A stretch of DNA of 64,000 bases from Xylocopa sonorina. Taxonomy: Eukaryota; Arthropoda; Insecta; Hymenoptera; Apidae. The stretch lies in contig NW_027490091.1 of assembly GCF_050948175.1 (NCBI RefSeq), forward strand, positions 3,410,001 to 3,474,000, in the 5' to 3' direction. A program made the position numbers and the translations under genes. Shown in pieces: positions 40,649 through 54,900 of the stretch (position 1 is the first letter of the stretch; each line of letters starts with the position of its first letter). The notes under the pieces are model-generated. The model was not told the origin of the DNA and made no database searches. It worked only from the letters and a program-made list of their open reading frames with translations.

Positions 40649-43600
40649 CATAACACTCCACAATGAATATTACACCTTATCATGAAACATAGAAATGAGA
40701 TGCGATATGACGATTTAAGAAGCTTTAGATTTGTAGTGCTTCGATACGTAGATATCTGCAAACACCGTTTCCTAACAAGGAACTGTCGCATTCACATTCA
40801 TTTCAAGTGTATGCGGGGTATACATAACACTCCACAATGAGTATTATATATTATTAGGAAACATTGTAATGAGTAGCGATATCGCGTTTTGAGAAGCATT
40901 AGAACTCTAATGCCACGATACGTAGACATCTGCAAACGCTATTTCCTAGCAAGGAAGTGTCGCGTTTGCATCCATTTGAAGTATAGGCGAGATATACGTA
41001 ACACTGCACAATGAATATTATATGTCATCATGAAAATAGGAATGTAATGCGATATCGCGATTTAAGAAGCATTAGAACTCTATTGCTTCGATACGTAGAC
41101 ATCTGCAATCGCCATTTCCTAGCAAGGAAATGTCGCATTTACATTCTTCTGAAAGGAATACGAGGTATACATGACACTTCGCAAAGAATACTATATCTTA
41201 TCATGAAACATAGAAATGAGATGCGATATGACGATTTAAGAAGCATTAGAATTCTATTGCTTCGATACGTAGACATTTGCAAACGCTATTTCCTAGCAAG
41301 GAAGTGTCGCACTTACATTCTTCTGAAAGGAATACGCGGTATACATGGCACTTCGCAATGAATATTACATCTTATCATGAAACACAGAAATCAGATGTGA
41401 TACCGCGTTTTGAGGAGCATTAGAAATCCACTGCTACGATACGTAGATATCTCCAAACGCCATTTCCTAGAAAGGGAGTGTCAGATTTACATTCAATTGA
41501 AATGAAGAGGAGGAATACATAATACTTCGCAATGAATATTATATCTTATCATGAGACATGGTAATGATTAGCGATATCGCGTTTTGAGAAGCATAGGAAA
41601 TCTAATGGTACGATACGTAGACATCTGCAAACGCTATTTCCAGGCAACGAAGTGTCGCGTTTACATTCTTTTGAAGAGAATACGAGGTATTCATAACACT
41701 GCACAATGAATATTATATCTTATCATGAAACATAGAAATGAGATGCGATGTCGCGTCTTAAGAAGCATTAGAACTCTATTGCTACGACACTTAGATTTTT
41801 GCAAACGCCATGTCCTAGCATGAAAGTGTCACATTTACATTCTTTTGGTGTGAAATCGAGGTATACATGACACTTCGCAATGAATATTATATGTTATCAT
41901 GAAACATAGAAATGAGATGCGATATCTCGCTTTAAGAAGCACTAGAACTCTATTGCTTCGATACGTAGTCATCTGCAAACGCTATTTCCTAGCAAGGAAG
42001 TGTCGCATTTAAATTCTTTTAAGGTGAATACGAGGTATACAGAACACTCCGCAATCAATATTATATCTTATCATGAAACATGGAAATGAGATGCTATATC
42101 TCGTTCTAAGAAGCATTAGAACTCTATTGCTACGATACGTAGACATCTGCAAACGTCATTTCCTAGGAAGGAAGTGTCGCATTTACACTCTTTTGAAGTG
42201 AATACGAGGTGTACGTAACACTCCACAATGAATATTATAACTTATCATGAAACATAGAAATGAGATGCGATATGACGATTTAAGAAGCACTATTATTCTA
42301 TTGCTTCGATACGTAGACATCTGCAAACGCTATTTCCTAGCAAGGAAGTGTCGCATTTACATTCATTTTAAGTGTATGCGAGGTATACATGACACTTCGC
42401 AATGAATATTATATATTATCATGAAACATAGAAATGAGAAGCGATATCGCGTTTTGAGAAGCATTAGAACTCTAATGACACGATACGTAGACATCTGCAA
42501 ACGCTATTTCCTAGCAAGGAAGTGTCGCATTTACATTCATTTGAAGTATAGACTAGATACACATAACACTCCACAGTGAATATTATATCTTATTATGAAA
42601 CAAAGAAATGAGATGCAATATGGCGATATAAGAAGCATTAAACTCTATTGCTTCGATACGTAGACATCTGGAAACGCTATTTCCAAGCAAGGAAGTGTCG
42701 CATTTACATTCATTTGAAGTACAGACTAGATACACATAACACTCCACAGTGAATATTATATCTTATTATGAAACAAAGAAATGAGATGCAATATGGCGAT
42801 ATAGGAAGCATTAAACTCTATTGCTTCGATACGTAGACATCTGGAAACGCTATTTCCAAGCAAGGAAGTGTCGCATTTACATTCTTTGGAAGTGAATACG
42901 AGGTATACATAACACTCCACAATGAATATTATATATTATCATGAAACATAGAAATGAGATGCGATATGTCGATTTAAGAAGCATTAGAACTCTATTCCTT
43001 CGATACGTAGACATCTGCAAACGCTATTTCCTGGCAAGGAAGTGTCGCGTTTACATTCTTTTGATGTGAGTACGGGGTATACATAACACTCCACAATGAA
43101 TATTATAACTTATCATGAAACATAGAAATGAGATGCGATATGACGATTTAAGAAGCATTAAAGTCTATTGCTTCGATACGTAGACATCTGGAAACGCTAT
43201 TTCCAAGCAAGGAAGTGTCGCATTTACATTCTTTGGAAGTGAATACGAGGTATACATAACACTCCACAATGAATATTATATCTTATCATGAAACATAGAA
43301 ATGATATGCGATATGGCGATTTATGAAGCATTAGATGTCTATCGGTTCGATGCGTAGACATCTGCAGACGCTACATCCTAGCAGGGAAGTGTCGCATTTA
43401 TATTCATTTTAAGTGTATGCGAGGTATAGATGACACTTCGCAATGAATATAATATATTATCGTGAAACATAGATATGAGATGCGATATCGCGTATTAGCA
43501 ATCTTTAGAAATCTATTGCTTCGATACGTAGACATCCTCAAACGCTATTTCCTGGCAAGGAAGTGTCGCGTTTACATTCTTTTGAAGTGAATACGAGGTA

Positions 43601-44415
43601 TACATGACACTCCACAATGAATATTATATCTTACCATGAAACATAGAAATGAGATGCGATATCGCGTTTTAAGAAGCATTAGATCTCTGTTCGTACGATA
43701 CGTAGGCATATGCAAACGCTATTTCCTATCATGGAAGTGTCGTATTTACATTCTTTTGAAGTGAATACGAGGTATACATGACACTTCGCTATGAATATTA
43801 TATCTTATCATGAAACCTAGAAATGAGATGCAATATGGCGATTTAAGAAGCATTAGAATTCTATTGCTCCGATACGTAGACATCTGCAAACGCTATCCCT
43901 AACAAGGAAGTGTCGCATTTACATTCTCTTGAAAGGAATACGAGGCATACACGACACTTCGCAATGAATATTATATCTTATCATGAAACATAGAAATGAG
44001 ATGCGATATGACGATTTAAGAAGCATTAGAATTCTATTGCTTCGATACGTAGATATCTGCAAGCGCTATTTCCTAGGAAGGAAGTGTCGCATGTACATTC
44101 AATTGAAGTGTATGCGGGGTCTACATGGCACTTCGCTATGAATATTATATCTTATCATGAAACATAGAAATGAGATGCGATATGGCGATATAAGAAGCAT
44201 TAGAACTCTATTGCTTCGATACGTAGACATCTGCAAACGCTATTTCCTAGGTTGGAAGTGTCGCATGTACATTCAATTGAAGTGTATGCAAGGTATACAT
44301 GGCACTTCGCTATGAATATTATATCTTATCATGAAACATAGTAATGAGATGCGATATGGCGATTTAAGAAGCATTAGAACTCTATTGCTTCGATACGTAG
44401 ACATCTGCAAACGCT
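40649..44415 (+). repeat. Higher-order repeat copy H3' (copy of H3)
   Basis: Partial unit matching 13239-17005 at +27,410, with T at 41721 and G at 41747 where copy 1 has C and A. It leaves the higher-order pattern at the same internal base as H3. The array then continues with divergent monomers to the truncation at 45151. Confidence 0.83.
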
Positions 44416-45151
44416 GTTTCCTATCAAGGAACTGTTGCATTTACATTCTTTTGAAGTGAATACGAGGTATACATAACACTGAACAATGAATATTATATCT
44501 TATCATGAAACATAGAAATGAGATGTGATATCGCAATTTAAGAAGCATTAGATCTCTATTGCTACGACACGTAGATATCTGCAAACGCTATTTCCTAGCA
44601 AGGAAGTGTCGCATTTACATTCTTTTGTAGTGAATACGAGGTATACATGACACTTCAAAATGAATAATATACCTTATCACGAAACATAGAAATGAGATGC
44701 GCTATCGCGTTTTAAGAAGCATTAGAACACTTTCGCTATGATACGCAGACATCTGCAAACGCTATTTCCTAGAAAAGAAGTATCTCATTTACATTCTTTT
44801 GAGGTGATTACGAGATATACATAACACTCCACAATGAATATTACATCTTATCATGAAACATAGAAATGAGGAGCTATATCGCGTTTATGATGCAATAGAA
44901 CTCTATTGCTCTGACACGTAGGCATTTGCAAACGCTTTTTCCTAGCAGGGAAGTGTCGCATTTACATTCATTTGAAGTTTATGCGAGGTATACATAACAC
45001 TGCACAATGAATATTATATCTTATCATGAAACATAGAAATCAGATGCGATATCTCGTTTTAAGAAGCACTAGAACAGTATTGCTTCGTTACGGAGTCATC
45101 TGCAAACGCTATTTCCTAGCAAGGAAGTGTCGCATTTACATTTTTTTGAAG

Positions 45152-45253
45152 TGTCACGTTCTGCAGTCGCGAAAGCGCTCGTCACGTGGACACTTTTCGT
45201 AGCCGTTCCCGAAATCGACGCGAATTGCGCAGAACTGTGTTGTAGAGAACACT
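45152..45253. mobile_element. Truncated LTR-like fragment at the satellite strand switch
   Basis: About 100 bp of non-satellite, G+C-rich sequence starting TGTCACGTTC directly after GAAG (45148-45151). It resembles the first 90 bp of the solo LTR in order and spacing: TGTCACGT at the start, GTCGCGAAA near position 15-23, G[C/T]AGCC near position 48-53, and CGCG(G)AATTGCG near position 70-80. The rest is diverged, so it looks like a relative of that element and not a copy of it. Only the 5' end is present; it runs into inverted satellite without a second target duplication. It could mark a rearrangement breakpoint or a misjoin inside a collapsed element. Confidence 0.65.
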
Positions 45254-46344
45254 CTAATGCTTCATAAATCGCGATATCGCATCTCATTTCAATGTTTCAG
45301 GATGAGATATAATATTCATTGTGCAGTGTTATGTATACCTCGTATTCACCTCAAAAGAATGTAAATGCGACACTTCCTTGCTAGGATATAGCGTTTGCAG
45401 ATGTCTACGTATCGTGGCATTAGGGTTCTAATGCTTCTCAAATGCGATATCGCATCTCATTTCTATGTTTCATGATTAGATATAATATTCATTGCGAAGT
45501 GCCATGTATACCTCGCATACACTTCAATTGAATGTACATGCGACACTTCCTTGCTAGGATATAGCGATTGCAGATGTCTACGTATCGAGGCAATAGAGTT
45601 CTAATGCTTCTTAAATCGTCATATCGCATCTCACATCTACGTTTCCTGATAAGATATAATATTCATTGCGTAGTGTCATGTATACCTAGTATTCCTTCCA
45701 AAAGAATGAAAATGCGACACTTCCTTGCTAGGAAGTAGCGTTTGCAGATGTCTACGTATCGAAGCAATAGTGATCTAATGCTTCATAAATCGCGATATGG
45801 CATCTCATTTCAATGTTTCAGGATGAGATATAATATTCATTGTGCAGTGTTATGTATACCTCGTATTCACCTCAAAAGAATGTAAACGCGACATTTCCTT
45901 GCTAGGAAATAGCGTTTGCAGATGTCTACGTATCGTGGCTATAGGGTTCTAATGCTTCTCAAAATGCGATATCGCTTCTCATTTCTATGTTTCATGATAA
46001 TATATAATATTCATGGCGAAGTGTCATGTATACCTCGCGTACATTTAAAATGAATGTAAATGCGGCACTTCCTTGCTAGGGAATAGCGTTTGCAGATGTC
46101 TACGTATCGATGCAATAGTGTTCTAACGCTTCTTAAATCGCGATATCTCATCTCATTCCTATGTTTCATGATAAGATATAATATTCATTGCGAAGTGTCA
46201 TGTATACCTCGTAAACACTTCAAAAGAATGTAAATGCGACACTTCCTTCCTAGGATATAGCGTTTGCAGATATATACGTATCGTAGCAATAGACATCTAA
46301 TGCTTCTCAATACGCGATATCGCTACTCATTACTATGTTTCATG
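45254..46344 (-). repeat. Divergent inverted monomers next to the junction
   Basis: The first six or so monomers of the inverted array, with mixed types. One recurrent pair carries CATTTCAATGTTTCAGGATGAG (about 45284 and 45812). No gene and no clear higher-order unit. Confidence 0.7.
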
Positions 46345-49280
46345 ATAATATATGATATTCATTGTGGAGTGTTATGTATACCTCGTATTCACTTCAAAAG
46401 GATGTAAATGCGACACTTCCTTGCTAGGAAATAGCGTTTGCAGATGTCTACGTATCGGAGCAATAGTTTTCTATTGCTTCTTAAATCGTCATATCGCATC
46501 TCATATCTACGTTTCATGATAAGATATAATATTCACTGCGAAGTGTCATGTATACCTCGCATACACTTCAACTGAATGTAAATGCGACACTTCCTTGCTA
46601 GGAAATAGCGTTTGCAGATGTCTATGTATCGAAGCAATAGTGTTCTAATGCTTCTTAAATCGCGATATCGCATCTCATATCTATGTTTCATGATAATATA
46701 CAATATTCATTGCGAAGTGTCATGTATACCTCGCATACACTTCAAATGAATGTAAATGCGACACTTGCTTGCTAGGAAATAGCGTTTCCAGATGTCTACG
46801 TATCGAAGCAATAGACATCTAATGCTTCATAAATCGCCATATCGCATCACATTTCTATATTTCATGATAAGATATAATATTCATTGTGCAGTGTTATGTA
46901 TACCTCGTATTCACCTCAAAAGTATGTAAATGCGACACTTCCTTGCTAGGCAATAGCGTTTGCAGATATCTTCGTATCGAAGCAATAGTGTTCTAATGCA
47001 TCTTAAATCGCGATATCGCATCTCATATCTATGTTTCGTGATAATATATAATATTCATTGCGAAGAGTCATGTATACCTCGCATACACTTCAAATGAATG
47101 TGAATGCGACAGTTCCTTGCTAGGAAATAGTGTTTGGAGATATCTAGTATCGAAGCAATAGAGTTCTAATGCTTCTTAAATCGCGATATCGCATCTTATT
47201 TCTATGTTTCTTGATAAGATATAACATTCATGGTGCAGTGTTATGAATACCTCGTATTCACTTCAAAAGAATGTAAATGCGACACTTCCTTGCTTGGAAA
47301 TAGCGTTTGCAGATGTCTACGTATCGAAGCAATAGTTATCTATTGCTTCTTAAATCGGCATATCGCATCTCATATCTACGTTTCACGATAAGATATAGTA
47401 TTCATGGCGAAGTGTCATGTATACCTCGTATTCCTTTCAAAAGAATGTAAATGCGACACTTCCTTGCTAGGAAGCAGCATTTACAGATGTCTACGTATCG
47501 AAGCAATAGGGATCTAATGCTTCTTAAATCGCCATATCGCTTCTCATTTCTATGTTTCATGATAATATATAATATTCACTGCGAAGTGTCATGTATACCT
47601 CGCATACACTTCAAATGAACGAAAATGCGACAGTTCCTTGCTGGGAAATAGTGTTTGCAGATATCTACGTATCGAAGCAATAGAATTCTAATGCTTCTCA
47701 AAACGCGATATCGCTACTCAATGCTATGTTTCATGATAATATATAATATTCATTGTGGAGTGTTATGTATACCTTGTATTCACTTCAAAAGAATGTAAAT
47801 GCAACACTTCCTTGCTTGGAAAATGCGTTTGCAGATGTCTACGTATCGAAGCAGTAGATTTCTGATGCTTCTTAACTCGCCATATCGCATCTCATTTCTA
47901 TGTTTCATGATAAGATATAATATTCATTGTGCAGTGTTATGTATACCTCGTATTCACCTCAAAAGTATGTAAATGCGACACTTCCTTGCTAGGCAATAGC
48001 GTTTGCAGATATCTTCGTATCGAAGCAATAGTGTTCTAATGCATCTTAAATCGCGATAACGCATCTCATATCTATGTTTCGTGATAATATATAATATTCA
48101 TTGCGAAGAGTCATGTATACCTCGCATACACTTCAAATGAATGTGAATGCGACAGTTCCTTGCTAGGAAATAGTGTTTGGAGATATCTAGTATCGAAGCA
48201 ATAGAGTTCTAATGCTTCTTAAATCGCGATATCGCATCTTATTTCTATGTTTCTTGATAAGATATAACATTCATGGTGCAGTGTTATGAATACCTCGTAT
48301 TCACTTCAAAAGAATGTAAACGCGACACTTCGGTGCTAGGAAATAGCGTTTGCAGATGTCTACGTATCGTACCATTAAAAATCTGATGCTTCGCAAAACG
48401 CGATATCGCTACTAATTACCATGTTTCATTATAATATATAATATTCATTGTGGAGTGTTATGTATACCTCGTATTCACTTCAAAAGGATGTAAATGCGAC
48501 ACTTCCTTGCTAGGAAATAGCGTTTGCAGATGTCTACGTATCGGAGCAATAGTTTTCTATTGCTTCTTAAATCGTCATATCGCATCTCATATCTACGTTT
48601 CATGATAAGATATAATATTCACTGCGAAGTGTCATGTATACCTCGCATACACTTCAACTGAATGTAAATGCGACACTTCCTTGCTAGGAAATAGCGTTTG
48701 CAGATGCCTATGTATCGAAGCAATAGAGTTCTAATGCTTCTTAAATCGCGATATCGCATCTCATATCTATGTTTCATGATAATATACAATATTCATTGCG
48801 AAGTGTCATGTATACCTCGCATACACTTCAAATGAATGTAAATGCGACACTTGCTTGCTAGGAAATAGCGTTTCCAGATGTCTACGTATCGAAGCAATAG
48901 ACATCTAATGCTTCATAAATCGCCATATCGCATCACATTTCTATATTTCATGATAAGATATAATATTCATTGTGCAGTGTTATGTATACCTCGTATTCAC
49001 CTCAAAAGTATGTAAATGCGACACTTCCTTGCTAGGCAATAGCGTTTGCAGATATCTTCGTATCGAAGCAATAGTGTTCTAATGCATCTTAAATCGCGAT
49101 ATCGCATCTCATATCTATGTTTCGTGATAATATATAATATTCATTGCGAAGAGTCATGTATACCTCGCATACACTTCAAATGAATGTGAATGCGACAGTT
49201 CCTTGCTAGGAAATAGTGTTTGGAGATATCTAGTATCGAAGCAATAGAGTTCTAATGCTTCTTAAATCGCGATATCGCAT
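46345..49280 (-). repeat. Inverted-array block, copy 1 of a 5556-bp-spaced repeat
   Basis: About 2.9 kb (17 monomers) that recurs at 51901-54836 with an offset of 5556 bp (32 monomers). Shared rare markers are AAAAGGATGTAAATGCG (46398, 51954), CATTCATGGTGCAG (47225, 52781) and CTTCGGTGCTAGG (about 48329, 53885). Inside, a six-monomer unit of 1043 bp is visible between 47225 and 48268. Similarity ends at about 49281, where copy 2 reads CTTATTTC and this copy CTCATTTC. Confidence 0.8.
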
Positions 49281-51900
49281 CTCATTTCTATGTTTCATGA
49301 TAAGATATAATATCCATTATGCAGTGTTATGTATACCTCGTATTCGCATGAGAAGAATGTAAACGCGATACTTCCTTGCCAGGAAATAGCGTTTGCAGAT
49401 GTCTACGTATCGTGGCATTAGTGTTCTTATGCTTCTCAATACGCGATATCGCTACTCATTACTATGTTTCATGATAATATATAATATTCATTGTGGAGTG
49501 TTATGTATTCCTCGTATTCACTTCAAAAGAATGTAAATGCGACACTTCCTTGCTAGGAAATAGCGTTTGCAGATATCTACGTATAGAAGCAAAAGATTTC
49601 TAAAGCTTGTTAATTCGGTATATCGCATCTCATACCTATGTTTCATGATAATATGTAATATTCATTGCGAAGTGTCATGTATACCTCGCATACGCTTCAA
49701 ATGAATGTGAATGCGACACTTCCTTGCTAGGAAAAAGCGTTGGCAGATGTCTACCAATCGAAGCAATAGGGTTCTAATGCTTCTTAAATCGCCCTATCGC
49801 ATCTCATTTCAATGTTTCATGGTAAGGTATAATATTCTTTGCGAAGTGCCATGTCTACCTCGTACTCACTTCAAAGGAATGTAAATGCGACTCTTCCTTG
49901 CTAGGAAATAGCGCTTGCAGATGTCTACGTATCGAAGCAATAGTGTTCTAATGCTTCTAAAATCGCGATATCGCATCCCATTTCTATGTTTCATGATTAG
50001 ATATAATATTCATTGTGCAGTGTTATGTGTACCCCGTATTCACTTCAAAAGAATGTAAATGCGACACTTCCTTGGTATTAAATAGCGTTTGCAGGTGTCT
50101 ACGTATCGTAGCAATAGAGTTCTAATGCTTCTTAAAAGGACATAACGCACCTAATTTCTATGTCTCATGATAAGATATAATATTCATTGCGAAGTGTTAT
50201 GTATAATTCGCATACACTAGAAATGCATGTAAATGCACTTTCTTGCTAGGAAATAGCGTTTCCAGATGTCTACGTATCGAAGAAACAGAGTTCTAATGCA
50301 TCTTAAAACGGGATATCGCATCTCACTTCTATGTTTCACGATAAAATATAATATCCATTGCGAAGTGTTATGTATACCTCGCATACACTTCAAATAAATG
50401 TAAATGCGACACTTCCTTGCTTGGAAATAACGTTTGCAGATATCTCCGTATCGTAGCAATAAATTTCTAACGCTTCTTATAGCTCGATATCGCATCTCAT
50501 TTCTATGATTCATGATAAGATACAATATTCATTGCGAAGTGTTATGTACTCCTCGTATCTACTCCAAATGAATGCAACTGCGACACTTTTTTGCTAGGAA
50601 GTAGCGTTTCCAGATGTCTACATATCGAAGCAATAGAGTTCCAATGCTTCCTAAAACGAGATATCGCAAACCAATCATATGTTTCATGATAAGATATTAT
50701 ATTCATTGCGAATTGTCATGTATACCTCGTACTCACTTCAAATGAATGTAAATGGGATACTATCATGCTAGGAAATAGCGTTTGCAGATGTCTACGTATC
50801 GAAGAAATAGAGTTCTAAAGCTTCCTAAAACGGGATATTGCATCTCCTTTCTATCTCTCACGATAAGATATAATATATATTGCGAGGTGTCATGTATAAA
50901 TCGTAATCACTTCAAAAGAATGTAAATGCGACACTTCCTTGCTAGGATGTAGCGAATGCAGATGTCCCCGTATCGAAGAAATAGTGTTCTAATGCTTCTT
51001 AAATCGCGAAATCGCATCTCATTTCTATGTTTCGTGATAGGATATAATATTCATTGCGAAGTGTCACGTATACCTCGTATTCCGTTCAAAAGAATACAAA
51101 TGCGACATTTCCATGCTAGGAAATAGCGTTTGCAGATGTCTCCGTATCGAAGCAATAGAGTTCTAATGCTTGTGAAATCGCCATATTACATCTCATTTCT
51201 ATGTTTTATAATAAGATATAATATTCATTGCGGAGTGTTATGTATACCTCGAATTCACTTCAAAGGAATGTAAACGCGACACTTCCTTGCCAGGAAATAG
51301 CGTTTGTAGATGTCTACGTATCGTAGCATTAGAGATCTAATGCTTCTCAATACGCGATATCGCATCTCATATCTATGTTTCATGATAATATATAATATTC
51401 ATTGCGAAGTGTTACGTATACCTCGCATACACTTCAAATGAATGTGAATGCGACAGTTCCTTGCTGGGAAATAGTGTTTGCAGATATCTACGTATCGAAG
51501 CAGTAGAGTTCTAAAGCTTCTTCAATCGCGATATCGCATAACATTTCTATGTTTCATGGTAAGATATAATATTCATTGTGCAGTGTTATGAATACCTCGT
51601 ATTCACTTCAAAAGAATGTAAATGCGACACCTCCTTGCTAGGAAGTAGAGTTTGCAGATGTCTACGTATCGAAGCAATTGTGATCTAATGCTTCTTAAAT
51701 CGTCATATCGATTCTCATTTCTATGTTTCATGATAAGATATAATATTCAGTGTGCAGTGTTATGAATACCTCGTATTCACTTCAAAAGAATGGGAACGCG
51801 ACACTTCGGTGCTAGGAAATAGCGTTTGCAGATGTATCGTACCATTAAAAATCTGATGCTTCGCAAAACGCGATATCGCTACTCATTACCATGTTTCATT
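49281..51900 (-). repeat. Divergent inverted monomers between two higher-order blocks
   Basis: About 15 monomers with many private differences, including monomers with GCGTTTCCAGATG near 50270 and 50610, which correspond to the CTGGAAACG subfamily of the + array. A small deletion at about 51826 removes CTACGT-like text from GCAGATGTCTACGTATCG. No gene is visible. Confidence 0.7.
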
Positions 51901-54900
51901 ATAATATATAATATTCATTGTGGAGTGTTATGTATACCTCGTATTCACTTCAAAAGGATGTAAATGCGACACTTCCTTGCTAGGAAATAGCGTTTGCAGA
52001 TGTCTACGTATCGGAGCAATAGTTTTCTATTGCTTCTTAAATCGTCATATCGCATCTCATATCTACGTTTCATGATAAGATATAATATTCACTGCGAAGT
52101 GTCATGTATACCTCGCATACACTTCAACTGAATGTAAATGCGACACTTCCTTGCTAGGAAATAGCGTTTGCAGATGTCTATGTATCGAAGCAATAGTGTT
52201 CTAATGCTTCTTAAATCGCGATATCGCATCTCATATCTATGTTTCATGATAATATACAATATTCATTGCGAAGTGTCATGTATACCTCGCATACACTTCA
52301 AATGAATGTAAATGCGACACTTGCTTGCTAGGAAATAGCGTTTCCAGATGTCTACGTATCGAAGCAATAGACATCTAATGCTTCATAAATCGCCATATCG
52401 CATCACATTTCTATATTTCATGATAAGATATAATATTCATTGTGCAGTGTTATGTATACCTCGTATTCACCTCAAAAGTATGTAAATGCGACACTTCCTT
52501 GCTAGGCAATAGCGTTTGCAGATATCTTCGTATCGAAGCAATAGTGTTCTAATGCATCTTAAATCGCGATATCGCATCTCATATCTATGTTTCGTGATAA
52601 TATATAATATTCATTGCGAAGAGTCATGTATACCTCGCATACACTTCAAATGAATGTGAATGCGACAGTTCCTTGCTAGGAAATAGTGTTTGGAGATATC
52701 TAGTATCGAAGCAATAGAGTTCTAATGCTTCTTAAATCGCGATATCGCATCTTATTTCTATGTTTCTTGATAAGATATAACATTCATGGTGCAGTGTTAT
52801 GAATACCTCGTATTCACTTCAAAAGAATGTAAATGCGACACTTCCTTGCTTGGAAATAGCGTTTGCAGATGTCTACGTATCGAAGCAATAGTTATCTATT
52901 GCTTCTTAAATCGTCATATCGCATCTCATATCTACGTTTCACGATAAGATATAGTATTCATGGCGAAGTGTCATGTATACCTCGTATTCCTTTCAAAAGA
53001 ATGTAAATGCGACACTTCCTTGCTAGGAAGCAGCATTTACAGATGTCTACGTATCGAAGCAATAGGGATCTAATGCTTCTTAAATCGCCATATCGCTTCT
53101 CATTTCTATGTTTCATGATAATATATAATATTCACTGCGAAGTGTCATGTATACCTCGCATACACTTCAAATGAACGAAAATGCGACAGTTCCTTGCTGG
53201 GAAATAGTGTTTGCAGATATCTACGTATCGAAGCAATAGAGTTCTAATGCTTCTCAAAACGCGATATCGCTACTCAATGCTATGTTTCATGATAATATAT
53301 AATATTCATTGTGGAGTGTTATGTATACCTTGTATTCACTTCAAAAGAATGTAAATGCGACACTTCCTTGCTTGGAAAATGCGTTTGCAGATGTCTACGT
53401 ATCGAAGCAGTAGATTTCTGATGCTTCTTAACTCGCCATATCGCATCTCATTTCTATGTTTCATGATAAGATATAATATTCATTGTGCAGTGTTATGTAT
53501 ACCTCGTATTCACCTCAAAAGTATGTAAATGCGACACTTCCTTGCTAGGCAATAGCGTTTGCAGATATCTTCGTATCGAAGCAATAGTGTTCTAATGCAT
53601 CTTAAATCGCGATAACGCATCTCATATCTATGTTTCGTGATAATATATAATATTCATTGCGAAGAGTCATGTATACCTCGCATACACTTCAAATGAATGT
53701 GAATGCGACAGTTCCTTGCTAGGAAATAGTGTTTGGAGATATCTAGTATCGAAGCAATAGAGTTCTAATGCTTCTTAAATCGCGATATCGCATCTTATTT
53801 CTATGTTTCTTGATAAGATATAACATTCATGGTGCAGTGTTATGAATACCTCGTATTCACTTCAAAAGAATGTAAACGCGACACTTCGGTGCTAGGAAAT
53901 AGCGTTTGCAGATGTCTACGTATCGTACCATTAAAAATCTGATGCTTCGCAAAACGCGATATCGCTACTAATTACCATGTTTCATTATAATATATAATAT
54001 TCATTGTGGAGTGTTATGTATACCTCGTATTCACTTCAAAAGGATGTAAATGCGACACTTCCTTGCTAGGAAATAGCGTTTGCAGATGTCTACGTATCGG
54101 AGCAATAGTTTTCTATTGCTTCTTAAATCGTCATATCGCATCTCATATCTACGTTTCATGATAAGATATAATATTCACTGCGAAGTGTCATGTATACCTC
54201 GCATACACTTCAACTGAATGTAAATGCGACACTTCCTTGCTAGGAAATAGCGTTTGCAGATGCCTATGTATCGAAGCAATAGTGTTCTATATGCTTCTTA
54301 AATCGCGATATCGCATCTCATATCTATGTTTCATGATAATATACAATATTCATTGCGAAGTGTCATGTATACCTCGCATACACTTCAAATGAATGTAAAT
54401 GCGACACTTGCTTGCTAGGAAATAGCGTTTCCAGATGTCTACGTATCGAAGCAATAGACATCTAATGCTTCATAAATCGCCATATCGCATCACATTTCTA
54501 TATTTCATGATAAGATATAATATTCATTGTGCAGTGTTATGTATACCTCGTATTCACCTCAAAAGTATGTAAATGCGACACTTCCTTGCTAGGCAATAGC
54601 GTTTGCAGATATCTTCGTATCGTAGCAATAGTGTTCTAATGCATCTTAAATCGCGATATCGCATCTCATATCTATGTTTCGTGATAATATATAATATTCA
54701 TTGCGAAGAGTCATGTATACCTCGCATACACTTCAAATGAATGTGAATGCGACAGTTCCTTGCTAGGAAATAGTGTTTGGAGATATCTAGTATCGAAGCA
54801 ATAGAGTTCTAATGCTTCTTAAATCGCGATATCGCATCTTATTTCTATGTTTCTTGATAAGATATAACATTCATGGTGCAGTGTTATGAATACCTCGTAT

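Larger units (their letters stand above)
27411..45150 (+). repeat. Copy 2 of a 27,410-bp-spaced segmental duplication
   Basis: Near-identical to positions 1-17740 over at least 17.7 kb. It is cut off at 45151/45152, where a retroelement-like fragment starts. Copy-specific marks of the three higher-order repeat copies are preserved here, such as T at 35147 matching T at 7737, while the other copies carry C. The duplication is therefore younger than the divergence of those copies. The solo LTR at 25205 cannot be compared because its equivalent would fall past the truncation. Confidence 0.93.
26746..45151 (+). repeat. 174-bp satellite array, + orientation (middle block)
   Basis: The same satellite resumes immediately after the solo LTR. 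Bases GAAGCATTAG complete the monomer that the element interrupted. The first 660 bp or so continue the divergent left block. From 27411 on, the sequence is a second copy of window positions 1-17740. The array stops abruptly at 45151, where a retroelement-like fragment begins and the satellite then continues on the other strand. No gene or RNA gene is visible. Confidence 0.97.

Noticed and set aside
45152..45253. Second solo LTR identical to the first
   Set aside because: Only about 100 bp is present, the 3' end and right target duplication are missing, and most bases differ from 25205-25304. Called a diverged, truncated fragment instead.
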